64,000 nucleotides of DNA from Megaustenia siamemsis. Its lineage: Eukaryota; Mollusca; Gastropoda; Stylommatophora; Ariophantidae. Below the pieces are notes generated by a model. That model was not told the DNA's origin, did not search any database, and saw only the letters and a list, made by a program, of their open reading frames with translations. Shown here one piece after another: positions 1 through 10,861 of the stretch. Both the position numbers and the translations under genes were made by a program. Location: NCBI GenBank assembly GCA_032433765.1, contig JAVIAB010000092.1, positions 64,102,458-64,166,457 of the forward strand, in the 5' to 3' direction. Within the stretch, counting starts at the first letter, position 1; every line of letters begins with the position of its first letter.

Positions 1-660
1 ACAGAACCCAATTTTCTACAACAAATGAACGCGGCATTTTTTAGCTAACGTCTCCGTGCGATTGCATGAAATGTCTTTATTTGCTGGTAACCCTTCAGTC
101 TCTTTCCGGTGTGGCGATTGGAAGTTTCCTTTCATCGGATTTTTTAAAGATAGACATTACAGTCGACAGCTTTTCACAGACCAAAGAATTTTCTTTAAAT
201 GCGTGAGGACAGCCTTGCAATGGCGAGGTCTACAATTTGATTAAGTCTTGCCAAAGATGTTCAAGAAGATTTTCCGGTGACTGGACATGCGATGGACGTG
301 AGCTTAATATATGCCTTTTCAAATGTTATTTCAATATTTTACGAGCTGTTTTCATTCCGTCTTCATTTTATGTGTGTTAGTGCGTGATTATTTTTAAAAT
401 ATTTTATGCTTTTTTTCGATAGCTAAAAAATGTACACAAAATTGCATATAGTTGCAGGAATAGCTGAAAAATACAATTAAGAATCTAGACAGATAGTAAG
501 CAAAAGGAAGTCCAGCGGGAAAACAAAAATAATTTCGTATTAAATACGAAAGTGAGTAAAGAGAGATGTTAAATGCCGTATTTGGTCAGCGAGATAGTGA
601 ATTAGAAGTAATAATAAAAGGTTATTAGTAAATTATAGAATAGATATGAATATAAAAAAA
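1..660. other. No recognisable feature
   Basis: AT-rich sequence. The only open stretch (56-244, +) resembles no family I know. Nothing supportable is seen before the LINE fragment that follows. Confidence 0.5.
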
Positions 661-1345
661 AGAGAAACCTATAAAAATATATATGAACAAAAATAATACT
701 CACAATCTACAAGTAGATATCAAAGTTGAAGGAATAGACACAGAGAGAGTTCAGAGCTACAACTACCTTGGACATACTATAACCAGTGATGGAAAATGTG
801 AAACTAAAATAAGCAAAATAATAGTAATGGCATAAAGTAATTTTAATGCCAATAAAAATATACTAACATCAAACAAATAACACCTGAGCTAAAATAAGAA
901 TTGCAAAATGTTATATCTTCTAAACGTTCCTGTATGGTGCAGAAACATGAATATTAGACAAGAAACAGAACAGAAAATTGAAGCCTTTGAAATGTGGATT
1001 ATAGAAGAATAGGAAGAATTAGATGGAAAGAAAATAAAACAAACGATGATAGTTTTAAAACAACTAAAAATGGAAAGAGAACTATTAAACACAATTCAAA
1101 CAAGACAAATGTAATTTTTGGGGCATTTTAAAAAACACAGCAGTCAACTAAAAGTAATCGTGAAAGGGAAAATACAAGGTAACAGAGGAAGAGGCAGACC
1201 AAGACTAACCTGGACCAGTAACATTAAAAGATGGACAAGTCAGCCTACGACAACCTGCACTATCAAAGCAAGAGCTGTAGCGGAATATCGTTCCATAGTA
1301 GCCAACCTTCAATGCGAAGGCGGTACTCAATGATTGTGATGAGAT
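661..1345 (+). mobile_element. LINE family A, decayed 3' fragment
   Basis: This segment runs collinear with the second half of the better LINE A copy at 13409-14537. It keeps the post-RT motif YLGHTITSDGKC (about 757-800), the GRGRPRLTW block and the terminal GGTQ, followed by a decayed TGA-rich tail. Several stops and frameshifts break the reading frame, so it is a dead 5'-truncated copy. The family has RT and no visible RNase H, which fits the RTE-like group. No clear target duplication was found. Confidence 0.85.
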
Positions 1346-1680
1346 ATAAAAAATAATTAAGCAGTATAAATACTAAAGAAAAAAAAAACAGACAAGAAAA
1401 AAGTAAAGAAACAAGAAAAGAACTCAAACATCGTGAGACTGAAGTATAAGTATCGACAAGGTTTTGGGTAATGTGGGCAACATTATTTGTGCCGTCTTTA
1501 ATTACCCGCCCCACATCAAAGACTGGGTGAACCAAGAAGCCAGTCGATAGTGGAAATGAACCTTGTTCAAAATAGATCAGTTCAGTAACCACCCTCTACA
1601 TTTGCTTCAAATAAAAAAAGGTAAAACCGAGTATAGCAGAAAAAGATTAAAATAAAAATTCATAGGAACCCAAATAGAAA
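1346..1680. other. No recognisable feature
   Basis: Purine-rich spacer after the LINE A tail. The minus-strand open frame overlapping it is a shadow of the LINE, and nothing else is recognised. Confidence 0.4.
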
Positions 1681-2483
1681 ATTGGTTATTGGTTATGGAA
1701 GGCCCCGGTATCACTGTAAACGAATTAAAATCCATAATTGCTCAACCGCCCGTGCCAGTGGAATCATCCGAATTATTAACTCATCTCCCAAACAAAGAAA
1801 GGTAGCTGTAGTCCCCATCATAGCAGCCTCAGCACACGCCAAAAAGACATAAGGCGAAACCGCACAGAAAGTGAACACAACCAACTGTTTCCTGTCATAC
1901 AATATCAGCATTCATTGTAAACATTGGAATATTGGAGCATAATCAAAACGGATGAAACACACAGCTCACAGTGCACAGAGCACCTAACTCAGTAGCTCCT
2001 GAAACAAGCCGGACTTGGAATATGAGGAAACTGCAACCAGGAACACTTTTCAGACATAGCCTTCAATGGTTCCTGCCGCCTATCCACCATATTAACGGGA
2101 AGTTCACGTCCTCTTGAAAATGATGATCGTCATATTTTTAAAATGTATAGCGCTTGATGATGTTAGGCCATCGTGTTTGACTCCAATTCAGAAAATATAA
2201 AACATAGTTCCTCGTCAGATTATCCCCGTCACACATCAAACAACAGACCGTAGGATTAGCGTATGGCCGGTCTTGGAATATACGATGAGGCATTATGATG
2301 ACGTAGCACACACACAATGGCTACGCCCATGGATTCATGATCACTCTAGTGAATGCAGTCTACAACGAACGAAACACGGTTCAAATTCCCTAAAGAGATA
2401 AAACTTCGGCTGACTTGACGGAGCCCACCACATTATGCGTTGTAAAATGTAAATAACTTGCGTCACACAACTCCAACAATGGT
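1681..2483 (+). mobile_element. Unclassified dispersed repeat (element H), copy 1
   Basis: About 800 bp collinear with 40565-41247, which lies inside a LINE RNase H domain and so shows that this unit moved as a discrete element. Both copies begin near ATTGGTTATTGGTTATGG-like sequence and end near CAATG. This copy has an extra internal stretch (about 2265-2395) missing from the other. No long conserved open frame, clear inverted repeat or clear target duplication is visible. It is probably non-autonomous; class unknown. Confidence 0.65.
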
Positions 2484-2939
2484 CATTTAACAGCACTCAG
2501 TGTGACTTAAAACACAGATCAACACTAGACGGTGGAAGGTCGCATTCACAACACCTGATTTGTCAAAACGGAATATTGCCGTGCGTGCAACGCCAATTCA
2601 TCTGCGTAGATGTGTTAATTAGAACATCATTTCGACTTGAATGCAGAAAATTGCAATGGAAAGCCGAAATTAATCAAATCCCAAAGCAATTTCTGCAGCG
2701 ATCGAGAGAACGAGACTTAATTCCGTCATATATTTTAAGATAAATCCGAGAATACAGATAACACCATGTGTAAACAGAAGCAAGAATATATTCAAAATTA
2801 GATAATAATTAATAATACGAACTATTTTGCCAATTAGATACAGAATTGAAAACGCTAGTATAATAAAGAACATTTTAAAAGATTAAATGGATGCATATGG
2901 TGAATAAATAATTTGAAAGGAAAGTCTGGTATTTCAGTG
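2484..2939. other. No recognisable feature
   Basis: Unique-looking AT-rich sequence between two mobile elements; no coding signal or repeat recognised. Confidence 0.4.
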
Positions 2940-2947
2940 ATCTATTA

Positions 2948-2950
<3 letters not shown>

Positions 2951-2984
<34 letters not shown>
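2951..2984. repeat. (TC)n microsatellite, tail of LINE F
   Basis: Near-perfect TC dinucleotide run directly next to the target duplication. It is the 3' tail of the minus-strand LINE; a second family F insertion at 31182 carries the same kind of tail. Confidence 0.85.
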
Positions 2985-2990
<6 letters not shown>

Positions 2991-3060
2991 TGCGATCAAG
3001 ACTGAATCAGAGTAGGATTCCAGACTCTCTCATGAAGTCAGCTGTCTGCTTAAGCGAATC

Positions 3061-4119
3061 GATTGCCCCATATAGTTTTTCTTCCAGGGAGGTGGGCGTG
3101 GACCACATTGCTCTTCTCAGGTCTGTGTGCTGGGGGCAATCCTATAGAACATGTTTTGTAGTCATATTGTCCAGTGTATAGTGGCATAGGCTGGTTGTAC
3201 CTATTTTGAATTTAGTGAACATGTGATTTCTCATTCTATTGTGGCCAGTGCGTAGGCGAAGTATGATGACTTGATCCCTCCTTGATAGTTGGTGGTATCC
3301 GTCACTCTCGTTATGCTTTGGGTGTTCTCGTTTCCATTTTCATGGGACTGGCCCTTGAGGATGGATTTGGCTTCATCATAACTGAGCGGATGGTTCTCTT
3401 GTGGCAATCTCCCTCCCTCTTTTGCTAATTTGACTGCGCGTTCGTTCCCGTGTATATTACAGTGTGATGGTATCCACTGAATGACTACTCTCTGGAAGTT
3501 ATTGCATAGTTGATCCAGGGTTGTTCTCAAGTCATCTAGTTCATTGTTCTTGGTGCTTTTTAGAGCTAATAATACTGACAGTGCATCAGTCAGAATCACC
3601 AATTTACTGTGCATGTTATTGTTGTGTTGAGTAACCAATGTTGCAGCATCTCTGATTGCCTCAGTTTCTGCTTTAAATTTGTTTGAGAATTTTCCAGTAG
3701 CTATTGACTTGGTGATCTCGTCTTGATTATATTCAGCGTCAAGAACATACCCCCCCTCTATTTCTGGTGGTATTTGTAGCAGAGCCATCTGTGTATATAT
3801 GGGACCAAGAGTCCTGTGGGTAGGTATCGTGTATGTGTGTTCCTGCTACGTGTTTTCTTTCTGTGTCTTGATTGGGTGACTTTTTCATGATTCCTGTTAT
3901 ATTTACTCTAAGTTCTGGTATTTTATGCTTTCCACGAGGAGACATATCAGATGGACCCAAGGGTTTCGATATTGTTTGGGAAAGTACTGGGGCTCCAGTA
4001 GTTAGTTCAATAGCAATTGCAGCGAAGTTGCTCCTCGTTAGTCGTACAATTTCGGAACCAGTTATTCTTTGGTGCATGGGGTGGCTAAGGATCCTTTTAT
4101 ATTTCTCCGCTTGTTGCAA
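3061..4119 (-). pseudogene. LINE F RNase H domain and C-terminus, frameshifted
   Basis: Two overlapping frames make one protein: 3739-4119 ends in YTDGSATN, and 3231-3788 continues through KAETEAI, LTDALSVLLAL and IPSHCNIHGNERAV. These are the RNase H catalytic blocks D, E, D and H...D. The last aspartate of the usual GNERAD is valine here (GAC to GTC), which should abolish catalysis. A frameshift lies near 3785 and an in-frame stop follows in the Cys/His tail (TSLCHYTLDN...KHVL-stop-DCPQH). The function in a live copy would be removing RNA from the RNA:DNA hybrid during retrotransposition. Confidence 0.85.
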
Positions 4120-4143
4120 TACTTTAGTATTAATCTATTAATT

Positions 4144-4595
4144 AACTATTACTAACCCAAATAAAGTCATTCTGTGCCAATGTCAGCCTACAGAATCTGA
4201 AGTCTTATTAGAGTCAAGAAAATTGAAATGAAAATCATACTGTGCCGATTAAAACTACAATTGAAAAATATCATTGCGGAGTAAGAGTCAAGTCAAAATG
4301 GAAAAGTACAGATCTTTAATTTTATCATTCTCTGCGAGAAATACCTCCAATGTCATCAACACCTTTATCTTCTGGTCAAAGACTACTAAAAAGGCATTTG
4401 ATATAATTGGATGTCCAGTCCGATTGACGATAATGAGGATGATCTTGATGCCAACATAGTTGACATTATAAATGTTTATGTAGCAATGCTGCACGTTCAG
4501 TAATTAATCATCAATAGAAACCGGAGAGAGTAGTTCAGAATAATAGTTGGTGTTTGACAAAGCTGCTTACTCTCTCCTACCTTACTCAACATCTC
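4144..4595. other. No recognisable feature
   Basis: AT-rich sequence; overlapping short frames on both strands (4274-4494) show no family resemblance. Confidence 0.4.
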
Positions 4596-4790
4596 TTTGG
4601 AAAGAAGGGGCCTCGGGGGTCTAGCTGGGAAAATCACCCGACTAGGCTACCGACGTGCAGACAACCCGTGTTCGCTTCCCGCTGGAAGCAGTGTGAGTCG
4701 TACTCGTGGTTGGAAAGAAAAAATACCCCTGCGGTCGACTCAGCCGCTAGCAGAAATGGGTACCAGGGTAGTACTCTGTGAAGGTGAGGT
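4596..4790 (+). mobile_element. Probable tRNA-related SINE remnant
   Basis: A GC-rich island with a tRNA-like head: a possible A box (TAGCTGGGAAAATCACCC) and a B box GTGTTCGCTTCCC about 40 bases later. An unrelated body containing AATGGGTACC follows, a string also present in the SINE just downstream. No second copy is in the window, so the boundaries are approximate. Confidence 0.45.
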
Positions 4791-4933
4791 ATGCCATTTC
4801 GCATCGTGAGTTCCGATGGTTGAAGCAACACTATCCGGAAGTCTCCGAACATTTCTGGGTAGGCGACCGAGCACATTTTAGTGGAAACTCGCGTGCTAAG
4901 ACGCCGATTTAAGTCTCGTACTTTCCCTTTACA

Positions 4934-5190
4934 GGGAGCCGCGAAAGCTCAGTGGTCAGTGAACTTGATTACAAAGGACAAGAGGTAGGGTTCGATCCTG
5001 ATCGACGGCTTCCGAGTTCACCCAGCCTTAAATGGGTACCAGATTTTATTCTGGGAATGTAAAGCGCTACGGGCGTAATACCGACCACATTACCCCAAAA
5101 ATCATGTACTGAAGGTTTATAAAAATTATGGTCACCAACACCATATTACCCATACGCCACTTGGCGTATGGTGGAGTTCTTTACCTTTTT
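4934..5190 (+). mobile_element. tRNA-derived SINE (S), copy 1
   Basis: About 257 bp, collinear with 38599-38862. The head GGGAGCCGCGAAAGCTCAGT carries a pol III A-box-like segment, followed by the B box GGGTTCGATCC. The body contains CCCAGCCTTAAATGGGTACC and ACCACATTACCCCAAAAATC. Near the 3' end ATACGCC-ACTT-GGCGTAT can fold into a 7-bp hairpin. It would be transcribed by pol III and mobilised by a partner LINE. No clean target duplication for this copy. Confidence 0.85.
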
Positions 5191-5459
5191 CTTCAATGTA
5201 TGTTACAGCAGCCTTTGCAAGGCTAAAATCTATTTTGAAAATAAGAGCACCACTCTTAATTCTAAAATTAAGTTGACCTGCACCCTTTTTATGCACAATT
5301 TAAAAATACGTTTGCGAACCACCTTACAATAGAACTATAGAATAAAAATGAAAACTATAAAATATGAATTACTATTGTGAGGATTAGAATTTCTTACTTT
5401 GATAAAACCGCGAATGAAAATCTCGCTACAGGATACAACAAGTAAACAGAGTATATGAT

Positions 5460-5715
5460 GATCTTTAGACTATTGTGAAGAAACGCCAAATGAAACGGTT
5501 TTGTCTACCTAGCTCGATCATCTGGCCTAGCAAAGATCATTCTGCAAAGAAATGTGAAAGGAGGACTAAGGAGAGACAGACAGAGATCTGGATGGGAAGA
5601 CAACATCAAAGAATTGAAAGGTCTCCACTTCGCAGTGTTTCAAAGAATAAATGAATATAGGGATAAATGGAGAGGATTGATGAACCTCAAAGACGTCCAC
5701 AGTTATGGGAAAGAA
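5460..5715 (+). mobile_element. LINE family I, C-terminal fragment
   Basis: One frame reads ARSSGLAKIIL, then VKGGLRRDRQRSGWEDNIKE and a WRGLMNLKD tail. This is the conserved C-terminus of many animal EN/RT LINEs (GRQRKRWEDNI block). Only the last 80 or so codons remain. A T-rich and A-rich stretch follows. Confidence 0.75.
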
Positions 5716-5951
5716 GAAGGACAATCACAGCTGTTTTTTGTTTTTTTTTTACATTTTGAGAGTGAGACGAAAAAAAAAAAAATTGAAGGCAGACAATTAG
5801 ATACAGATGTCTGACCGATAAGAATTGCGAAAACAGGAGAAGGCCAGAAGATTGATGCTCGGACCGAGTGGTTTTGGGGTCACGAGACTGATGGGTGTAT
5901 GCAGACGGTGAATTAAAATTGGACGCTATGCACATGCTCGAGTGTGAAGAT

Positions 5952-6033
5952 GTGCTTCTTTTTGTGTGCTTCTCTTTGTGTGCTTCTCTTTGTGTGCTTC
6001 TCTTTGTGTGCTTCTCTTTGTGTGCTCTCCTTT
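5952..6033. repeat. 14-bp tandem repeat
   Basis: About five to six copies of TTCTCTTTGTGTGC. Because 14 is not a multiple of three and the unit has no stop, overlapping frames stay open and create spurious ORFs on both strands. Confidence 0.85.
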
Positions 6034-6127
6034 GTCAGCAAAGTTCTGATAGTTCACAGAGATGTTTGTCCGAACTTGCCAAGAAATATTCTGTATTCGG
6101 ACAGAAAATTGTGTGCGTATGCACATG

Positions 6128-6432
6128 CGAGCGTATGGTATGTGTGTATATGTATGTATTTATGTATGTTTGTGTGTTTGTATATATGTATACATGTGCG
6201 TATGTGCCGAAAGCGGATGTGTCGAGAAGAAAGACGCAGCGAAGCCATCGCAGCTTGCCGTAAACTAACAATACATCGCATTCTACGCCCATTAACGGGT
6301 GAACGCTAAGCAAAAGAAAAACCATATGTGTATGTATGTTTGTATGTATATATACAACTATCTGTTCATATATGTGTATACGTTCGTGTGTATGTATGTA
6401 TGTGTGTATGTGTGTATATGCATGCGCGCGCA
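6128..6432. repeat. TG/TATG-rich simple repeats
   Basis: Two blocks of TGTA/TATG-type repeats (about 6130-6200 and 6325-6432) separated by non-repetitive sequence. All ORFs here are repeat artefacts. Confidence 0.75.
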
Positions 6433-6589
6433 TATATTAATAGGTATAGTTAACAGGGATGGTCTCTTTAAAATACCATCTAAAATAGACTGCTCTCTTA
6501 CTCTGCTGACGCTAGTTATATCATTTCATGAGGATATGAAGTGTACCATTTAATACGGAAGCACACCACAACCCTTCAACAGAGACACT

Positions 6590-7620
6590 GTGGTGTCAAG
6601 CAGGTATCGTTCTTGCTCCGACCCTATTTGGAATCTTCCTCGCTGTTCTATTGAAACATGCATTCCCAAATGTGAAGAAAGGACTTTATCTTCATACAAG
6701 GTCAGATCATCGGCTGTTCAATCTTGCACGACTAAAAGATAAGTCCAAAATCAGACATACCACTATTAGAGACCTATTATTTTCTGACGACGTTGTACTT
6801 ATCACCCAGAGTCAATAACTTCTGAGCTTGATAAATCGTTTTTTCGCATGCCTGCAGAAGCCTCTTGGCCTCTCAGTAAGTTTGCATAAAACGAATATAC
6901 TCGGTCAGGACGTAGAAGCAGCACCTGCCATATTTATTGACAATTACAAATGTTATGTCGTGCAGCAGTATAGCTATCATCAACAACAAACTACGTTTAG
7001 ATACAGAAATCGACACTCGCATTGGTAAAGCTACTACCACCTTTGTCCTCCTTTCTATGCGTGTTTGGCAAAACAGCAAAGTGACAACTAAAGCAAAGAC
7101 CACAGTTTACAACGTCTGCTTCATCAGTGTCCTTTTATATGGCAGCAACTCATGGACAACTTACACAAAGCAAAAAACAAGGCTAAATGAATTTCATATG
7201 CGATGTCAGCGCAATATTCTTGATATCACCTGAAAGGAAAAAGTGACAAACGTGGAGGTCGTCACTCGCACAGGTCTCCCGAATATACAGGCTGGTCAAA
7301 CAACGTAAGTTGTGCTGGCTTGGCCGCTTACACTGTATGAAAGATGACTGACACCATAAGATATACGCTATAGACAACTAGCTGATGGCAAACGAATTAG
7401 GGGTCGCTCAAAACTTCGATTTAAAGACGTGTCTAAACGTGATATGAAGAACCGGAACAATAAACCTGCATCATGGGAAGAGATACATGTAGCAGCAGAC
7501 TGCGATCTTTGGAAACACGCTCTAAAGCTCAAAATCAGAAAAAAGGAAATATACGGTGAAAGGAAAGAAATAATAACGTTTCCTAGAGGCGCTATACAAT
7601 CCATGGTCAACTGTGACTGA
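6590..7620 (+). mobile_element. LINE family J, RT to C-terminus, decayed
   Basis: A reverse transcriptase core can be followed from about 6600: GIVLAPTLFGIFLAVLLKHA, then LARLKDKSK and LLFSDDVVLI. The catalytic box reads FSDD (6780-6791), an A-to-S change from the usual FADD. Further on come RIGKATTTF, RVWQ, YGSNSWTTYT and FHMRCQRNILDIT, typical of the region after RT. Stops and frameshifts are frequent and EN is absent. It is an old 5'-truncated copy. Confidence 0.85.
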
Positions 7621-7639
7621 TGATGTCACTACTAAACTG

Positions 7640-8060
7640 TGTGTGTGATATATCTGTGTGTGTATAGTGTATGTGTGTGTGGTTTGTGTAGTATGGTTTG
7701 TGTGTGTGGTGTATGTTTGTGGTGTGTTTGTGTTTTGTGTGTGTATGTATGTTGATACCTGATCGTCAGTAAGCTAGTGTAAGCAAACTACAAACAAAAC
7801 ACACCGAGAAAAGAAACCGTGGAACGTTGGGATACTAATTCAGATTTTTTCAGATAATTTGGTTTGTGTAGTGTGGTTTGTGTGTGTGGTGTGTGTTTGT
7901 GGTGTGTGTGGTGTGTTTGTGTTGTGTGTGTTTATGTATGTATGTATGAATGTGTGTATGTATGTTGATACCTGATCGTCAGTAAGCTAGTGTAAGCAAA
8001 CTACAAACAAAACACACTGAGAAAAGTAACCTTGGAACGTTGGGATACTAATTCAGAATT
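7640..8060. repeat. Tandem duplication with TG microsatellites
   Basis: A TG-rich block followed by about 100 bp starting GTTGATACCTGATCGTCAGT occurs twice (7751 and 7964), offset about 213 bp. The copies differ by a few substitutions. Nothing coding. Confidence 0.85.
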
Positions 8061-8189
8061 GAGAATTGGATGATATATCAAAAGGGAAATTGAACAGGGT
8101 GGATACACATTTATCGGAAATTTGTGAAATGAGATACGTTGGATCAAGTTAGATATAGTCTGGTAAATGATAAATACAAAATAATCTAT

Positions 8190-8690
8190 TCTGGAGGCAC
8201 TTAACTCAAAGAGGAGTAGGTATCATCTTATACACAAAGCGAGCAAGAACAATGAAAGGATTTGGGGCAATATCTGATCAAGCCCAAATAGTTAAATTGA
8301 GTTGAATGTCAAAAGCCATTAATTTTATATAAGTATATGCACAAGCTGCAGAAAGTATAGAGGAAACATATTTTATAAAACGAGTGGCGCTTGGACAGTG
8401 GATACCACACGAGTCCACCACGAGTTCTAGGTGATTTCAGTGCAAAAGTAGGACATGAAAGAGTTGAAAAAGTGTGGTCTAGGAGAGAGGAATGGGAGAA
8501 GTGAGAAGCTGGCAGAATGAGCACGAATACATGACATAATGATAGGAAACACATCGCTTAAGCTACACCCACGACGTGTGATAAACAATATAACAAACAG
8601 TTTGGTATCTGTGAGAACTAGACGATGGACAGATTGCATTGGAGACCATGTACCAGTCGTAGGAAAACTCAAAATACAATTTTAAAACCA
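8190..8690 (+). mobile_element. LINE apurinic-endonuclease (EN) domain remnant
   Basis: Reading across frames gives GVGIILYTKRARTMKGFGAI, VYAQAAESIEET, LGDFSAKVGHERVE and CIGDHVPVVGKLK. These match in order the EN domain of RTE-like LINEs: the GVG-FLL block, the catalytic GDFNAKVG block and the SDH block, whose S is replaced (GDH). Several stops are present. A K-family RT begins 325 bp downstream on the same strand, so both may belong to one element split by the minus-strand fragment at 8745-9012. Confidence 0.7.
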
Positions 8691-8744
8691 CATAAAGAGC
8701 TGTAATTATCATCAGATCAAATTTAGACCCGATTAAATTAGTTA

Positions 8745-9012
8745 AGAAGATCACCATCAAGTCGCATGTCCTTTGCAGGTCCTTACATTCACCACAGCCC
8801 TTCTGACAGAATCTGTCCCTACCAATGTCTACAATTTCTTCTGTTATATTCAAGGTCTCTTTGATGTCTTGAAACCACCTTTTTCTTGGTCTGCCACTGA
8901 CTTTTCGTCTTGAAGTCATGCCTTCCGTTATTATTCTTTTAGCCAGTTATTTTCAATCTTTAAGTCTTTTATTATGTCTTCGTTGCTCTTTATCATTATC
9001 CAAGTATCTTAA
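8745..9012 (-). mobile_element. LINE family L, 3' fragment
   Basis: The minus strand reads SNEDIIKDLKI, then SGRPRKRWFQDIKETLNI, the same C-terminal block as the L copy at 35848 (GGRPRRRWFEDIKEILNM). It is a 5'-truncated tail placed between plus-strand EN and RT remnants. Confidence 0.75.
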
Positions 9013-10500
9013 ATGTGTCGAATGCCATCTACAACATCGGATACATACCGGATGATATACGAAACTGTCTATTCATAGCTCTACCAAGGAAACCTGGCGC
9101 AACGGAATGTGATAAATATCATACAACAAGTTGTATGAGTCACGTGACTTTTACTAAGAATCAGAAGAGGGAAGATATAAAATCATATCAGAAATTAATG
9201 AGGAACACTGTAGATTTATTGGAGGTAAAGTTACGAATAACGCCATAAACATCATACGATCATTAGTAGAAAGAGCTATAGAAGCAAAACATATATATAC
9301 TTAGTTTTATAGACCAAACCTAAAGCATTTTATAAAGTAAATAATTAAAAAATAATCAACATTTTTTGAGAGCATCAACATTGGCAGCAATGATCTAAGA
9401 ATAATAATAAGCGACCATATGAACTTGAAATCAATTGCCAATGTGTCAATAAATAAAACAATGTGTTTCGCAAAGATGTTTACTATCACCCGATTTATTT
9501 AATATGTATAGTAAATAAAAAAGAGGTAGACCCAGGGAGACACTGAGATGAACATTAATGAGAGAGGCAAGAACAGCAAGATTCGACTCCCTCAATGAGA
9601 TAGAGCTGCTTCCACAGAACAGAGACAAATGGCGAGATTTGATAAAATATCTTTAAAGAATTGAAAACTGCTAGAACAAAAATTCAGATAGCAGAAGGTG
9701 TAGCTTGGTCTACGCCCTATGGGCCACCTACGGCTCGAAAGGTCAATAGATAGATAGATAGTAAATAATATCTTGATCCAAATAAATACATACCCGGAAA
9801 ACAGTCTATGACCATAATATACACAGCCTGAGGTATACTGACGGCACAATTTTAATCACTAAGAGTGAAAATAAGTCACAGAAAATAATAGACATTAAAG
9901 TAAAGAGAATTAAAAATAAAGCAGTGAAAATAAATGCCTTTAACCTCAGAAGCAAAAAGAGAGAAATAATTGAGGCAATAAAGAAATAAAACATGTTAAT
10001 GAACACTTAAAGTAAATGGGGCAGTATTAGATTATTTTGAACAAGGTCAGTGAATTTAAATACCTGGAAACAATATAAATTTCGGATGGTAGATATATAA
10101 CAAGTGAAGTGAAATGCAGAATAGCTCAAGCAAAGACAGCATTCCAAAGATTGAGAAAAATAGTAAACAATACATTTTTGTCAATAGAAACAAGAAAAAT
10201 AGCTCTTCATTGTTATGTGGAGCCATTCTTGACGAATGATGTGAATCCTGAATAACAGAGTAGTAGACAAGAGACAAGTCAGAGAATTGAAATGTGGTTT
10301 TAAAGAAGAATGTTGAGAGTACCAATAAGAGTAATGAGGGTGTTAGGAGGAGGCTAAATTGAAAAGAAAGCTAATTTCCATAATAAGAAGAAATAGTCAT
10401 CAATTTTGTCCATGTAGTGAGAAGATTATATATCTTATATCGGTCTAAAATATTTAGCAAACTGACGAATATTAGAATAACAACTACTGTGTGCTATATT
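9013..10500 (+). mobile_element. LINE family K, RT to C-terminus, decayed and interrupted
   Basis: RT begins with IYNIGYIPDDIRNCLFIALP, then RKPGATECDKY and an HTTSCMSHV equivalent. After decay come CLLSPDLFNMYSK, then (past a nested insertion at 9519-9757) FKYLETI, RIAQAKTAFQRLRKIVNN and MWF-RRMLRVP. These are the thumb and C-terminal blocks of RTE-like EN/RT proteins. Many stops are present. The nested insertion falls exactly within the segment after the SPDLF motif. Confidence 0.85.
9519..9757 (+). mobile_element. LINE family B 3' tail nested in LINE K
   Basis: Collinear with the end of the family B LINE at 53383-54368, including CTACGCCCTATGGGCC, CGGCTCGAAAGGTCAA and a (GATA)n tail. An 11-bp duplication ATAGTAAATAA flanks it (9508-9518 and 9758-9768). 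It split the K-family RT frame, so it is the younger of the two. Confidence 0.88.
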
Positions 10501-10798
10501 GCGATAAGATGGAGGAGACTACTGGAAGTTCATTAAAGCTACAAAGAGAGATCTGTAGCCTTCATAAAAAAATCTTGTCCCTCCTCCCATCAAAACTCTT
10601 AAACACATATTGGAGAGACTGCTTCATGTGAAGCTATGAGAGAAGAAACCAGAAAAGAATACGTGAAAGTTATAAGAGAAGAAACCAGCAACAAGCACAC
10701 ATATTAACAAAGGCTATTGATTCACTGGGAGTAAATACAGCCTCTATCAGTCACCCTGTCGTTGACTATTATCGATGAGGCTGATAATAGTGAGTTTG

Positions 10799-10861
<63 letters not shown>

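Larger units (their letters stand above)
2951..4132 (-). mobile_element. LINE family F (RNase H-bearing), 5'-truncated
   Basis: A minus-strand LINE 3' portion flanked by an exact 11-bp target duplication ATCTATTAATT (2940-2950 and 4133-4143). In coding order it holds the region before RNase H, an RNase H domain, and a C-terminal Cys/His segment ending near ADFMRESG. The 3' tail is not poly(A): it is a GA dinucleotide run, seen as (TC)n at 2951-2984. RNase H after RT is typical of I-group LINEs. EN and RT are missing, as in ordinary 5' truncation during reverse transcription. Confidence 0.9.

Noticed and set aside
4934..5020. Functional tRNA gene
   Set aside because: A and B boxes are present, but there is no proper cloverleaf and the same extended 260-bp unit recurs at 38599 with a target duplication, so it is a SINE. 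The head at 26383 is rejected as a tRNA for lack of a convincing fold.
5895..6553. Cluster of 60- to 130-codon ORFs on both strands
   Set aside because: All lie in 14-bp and TG/TATG simple repeats and have low-complexity translations.
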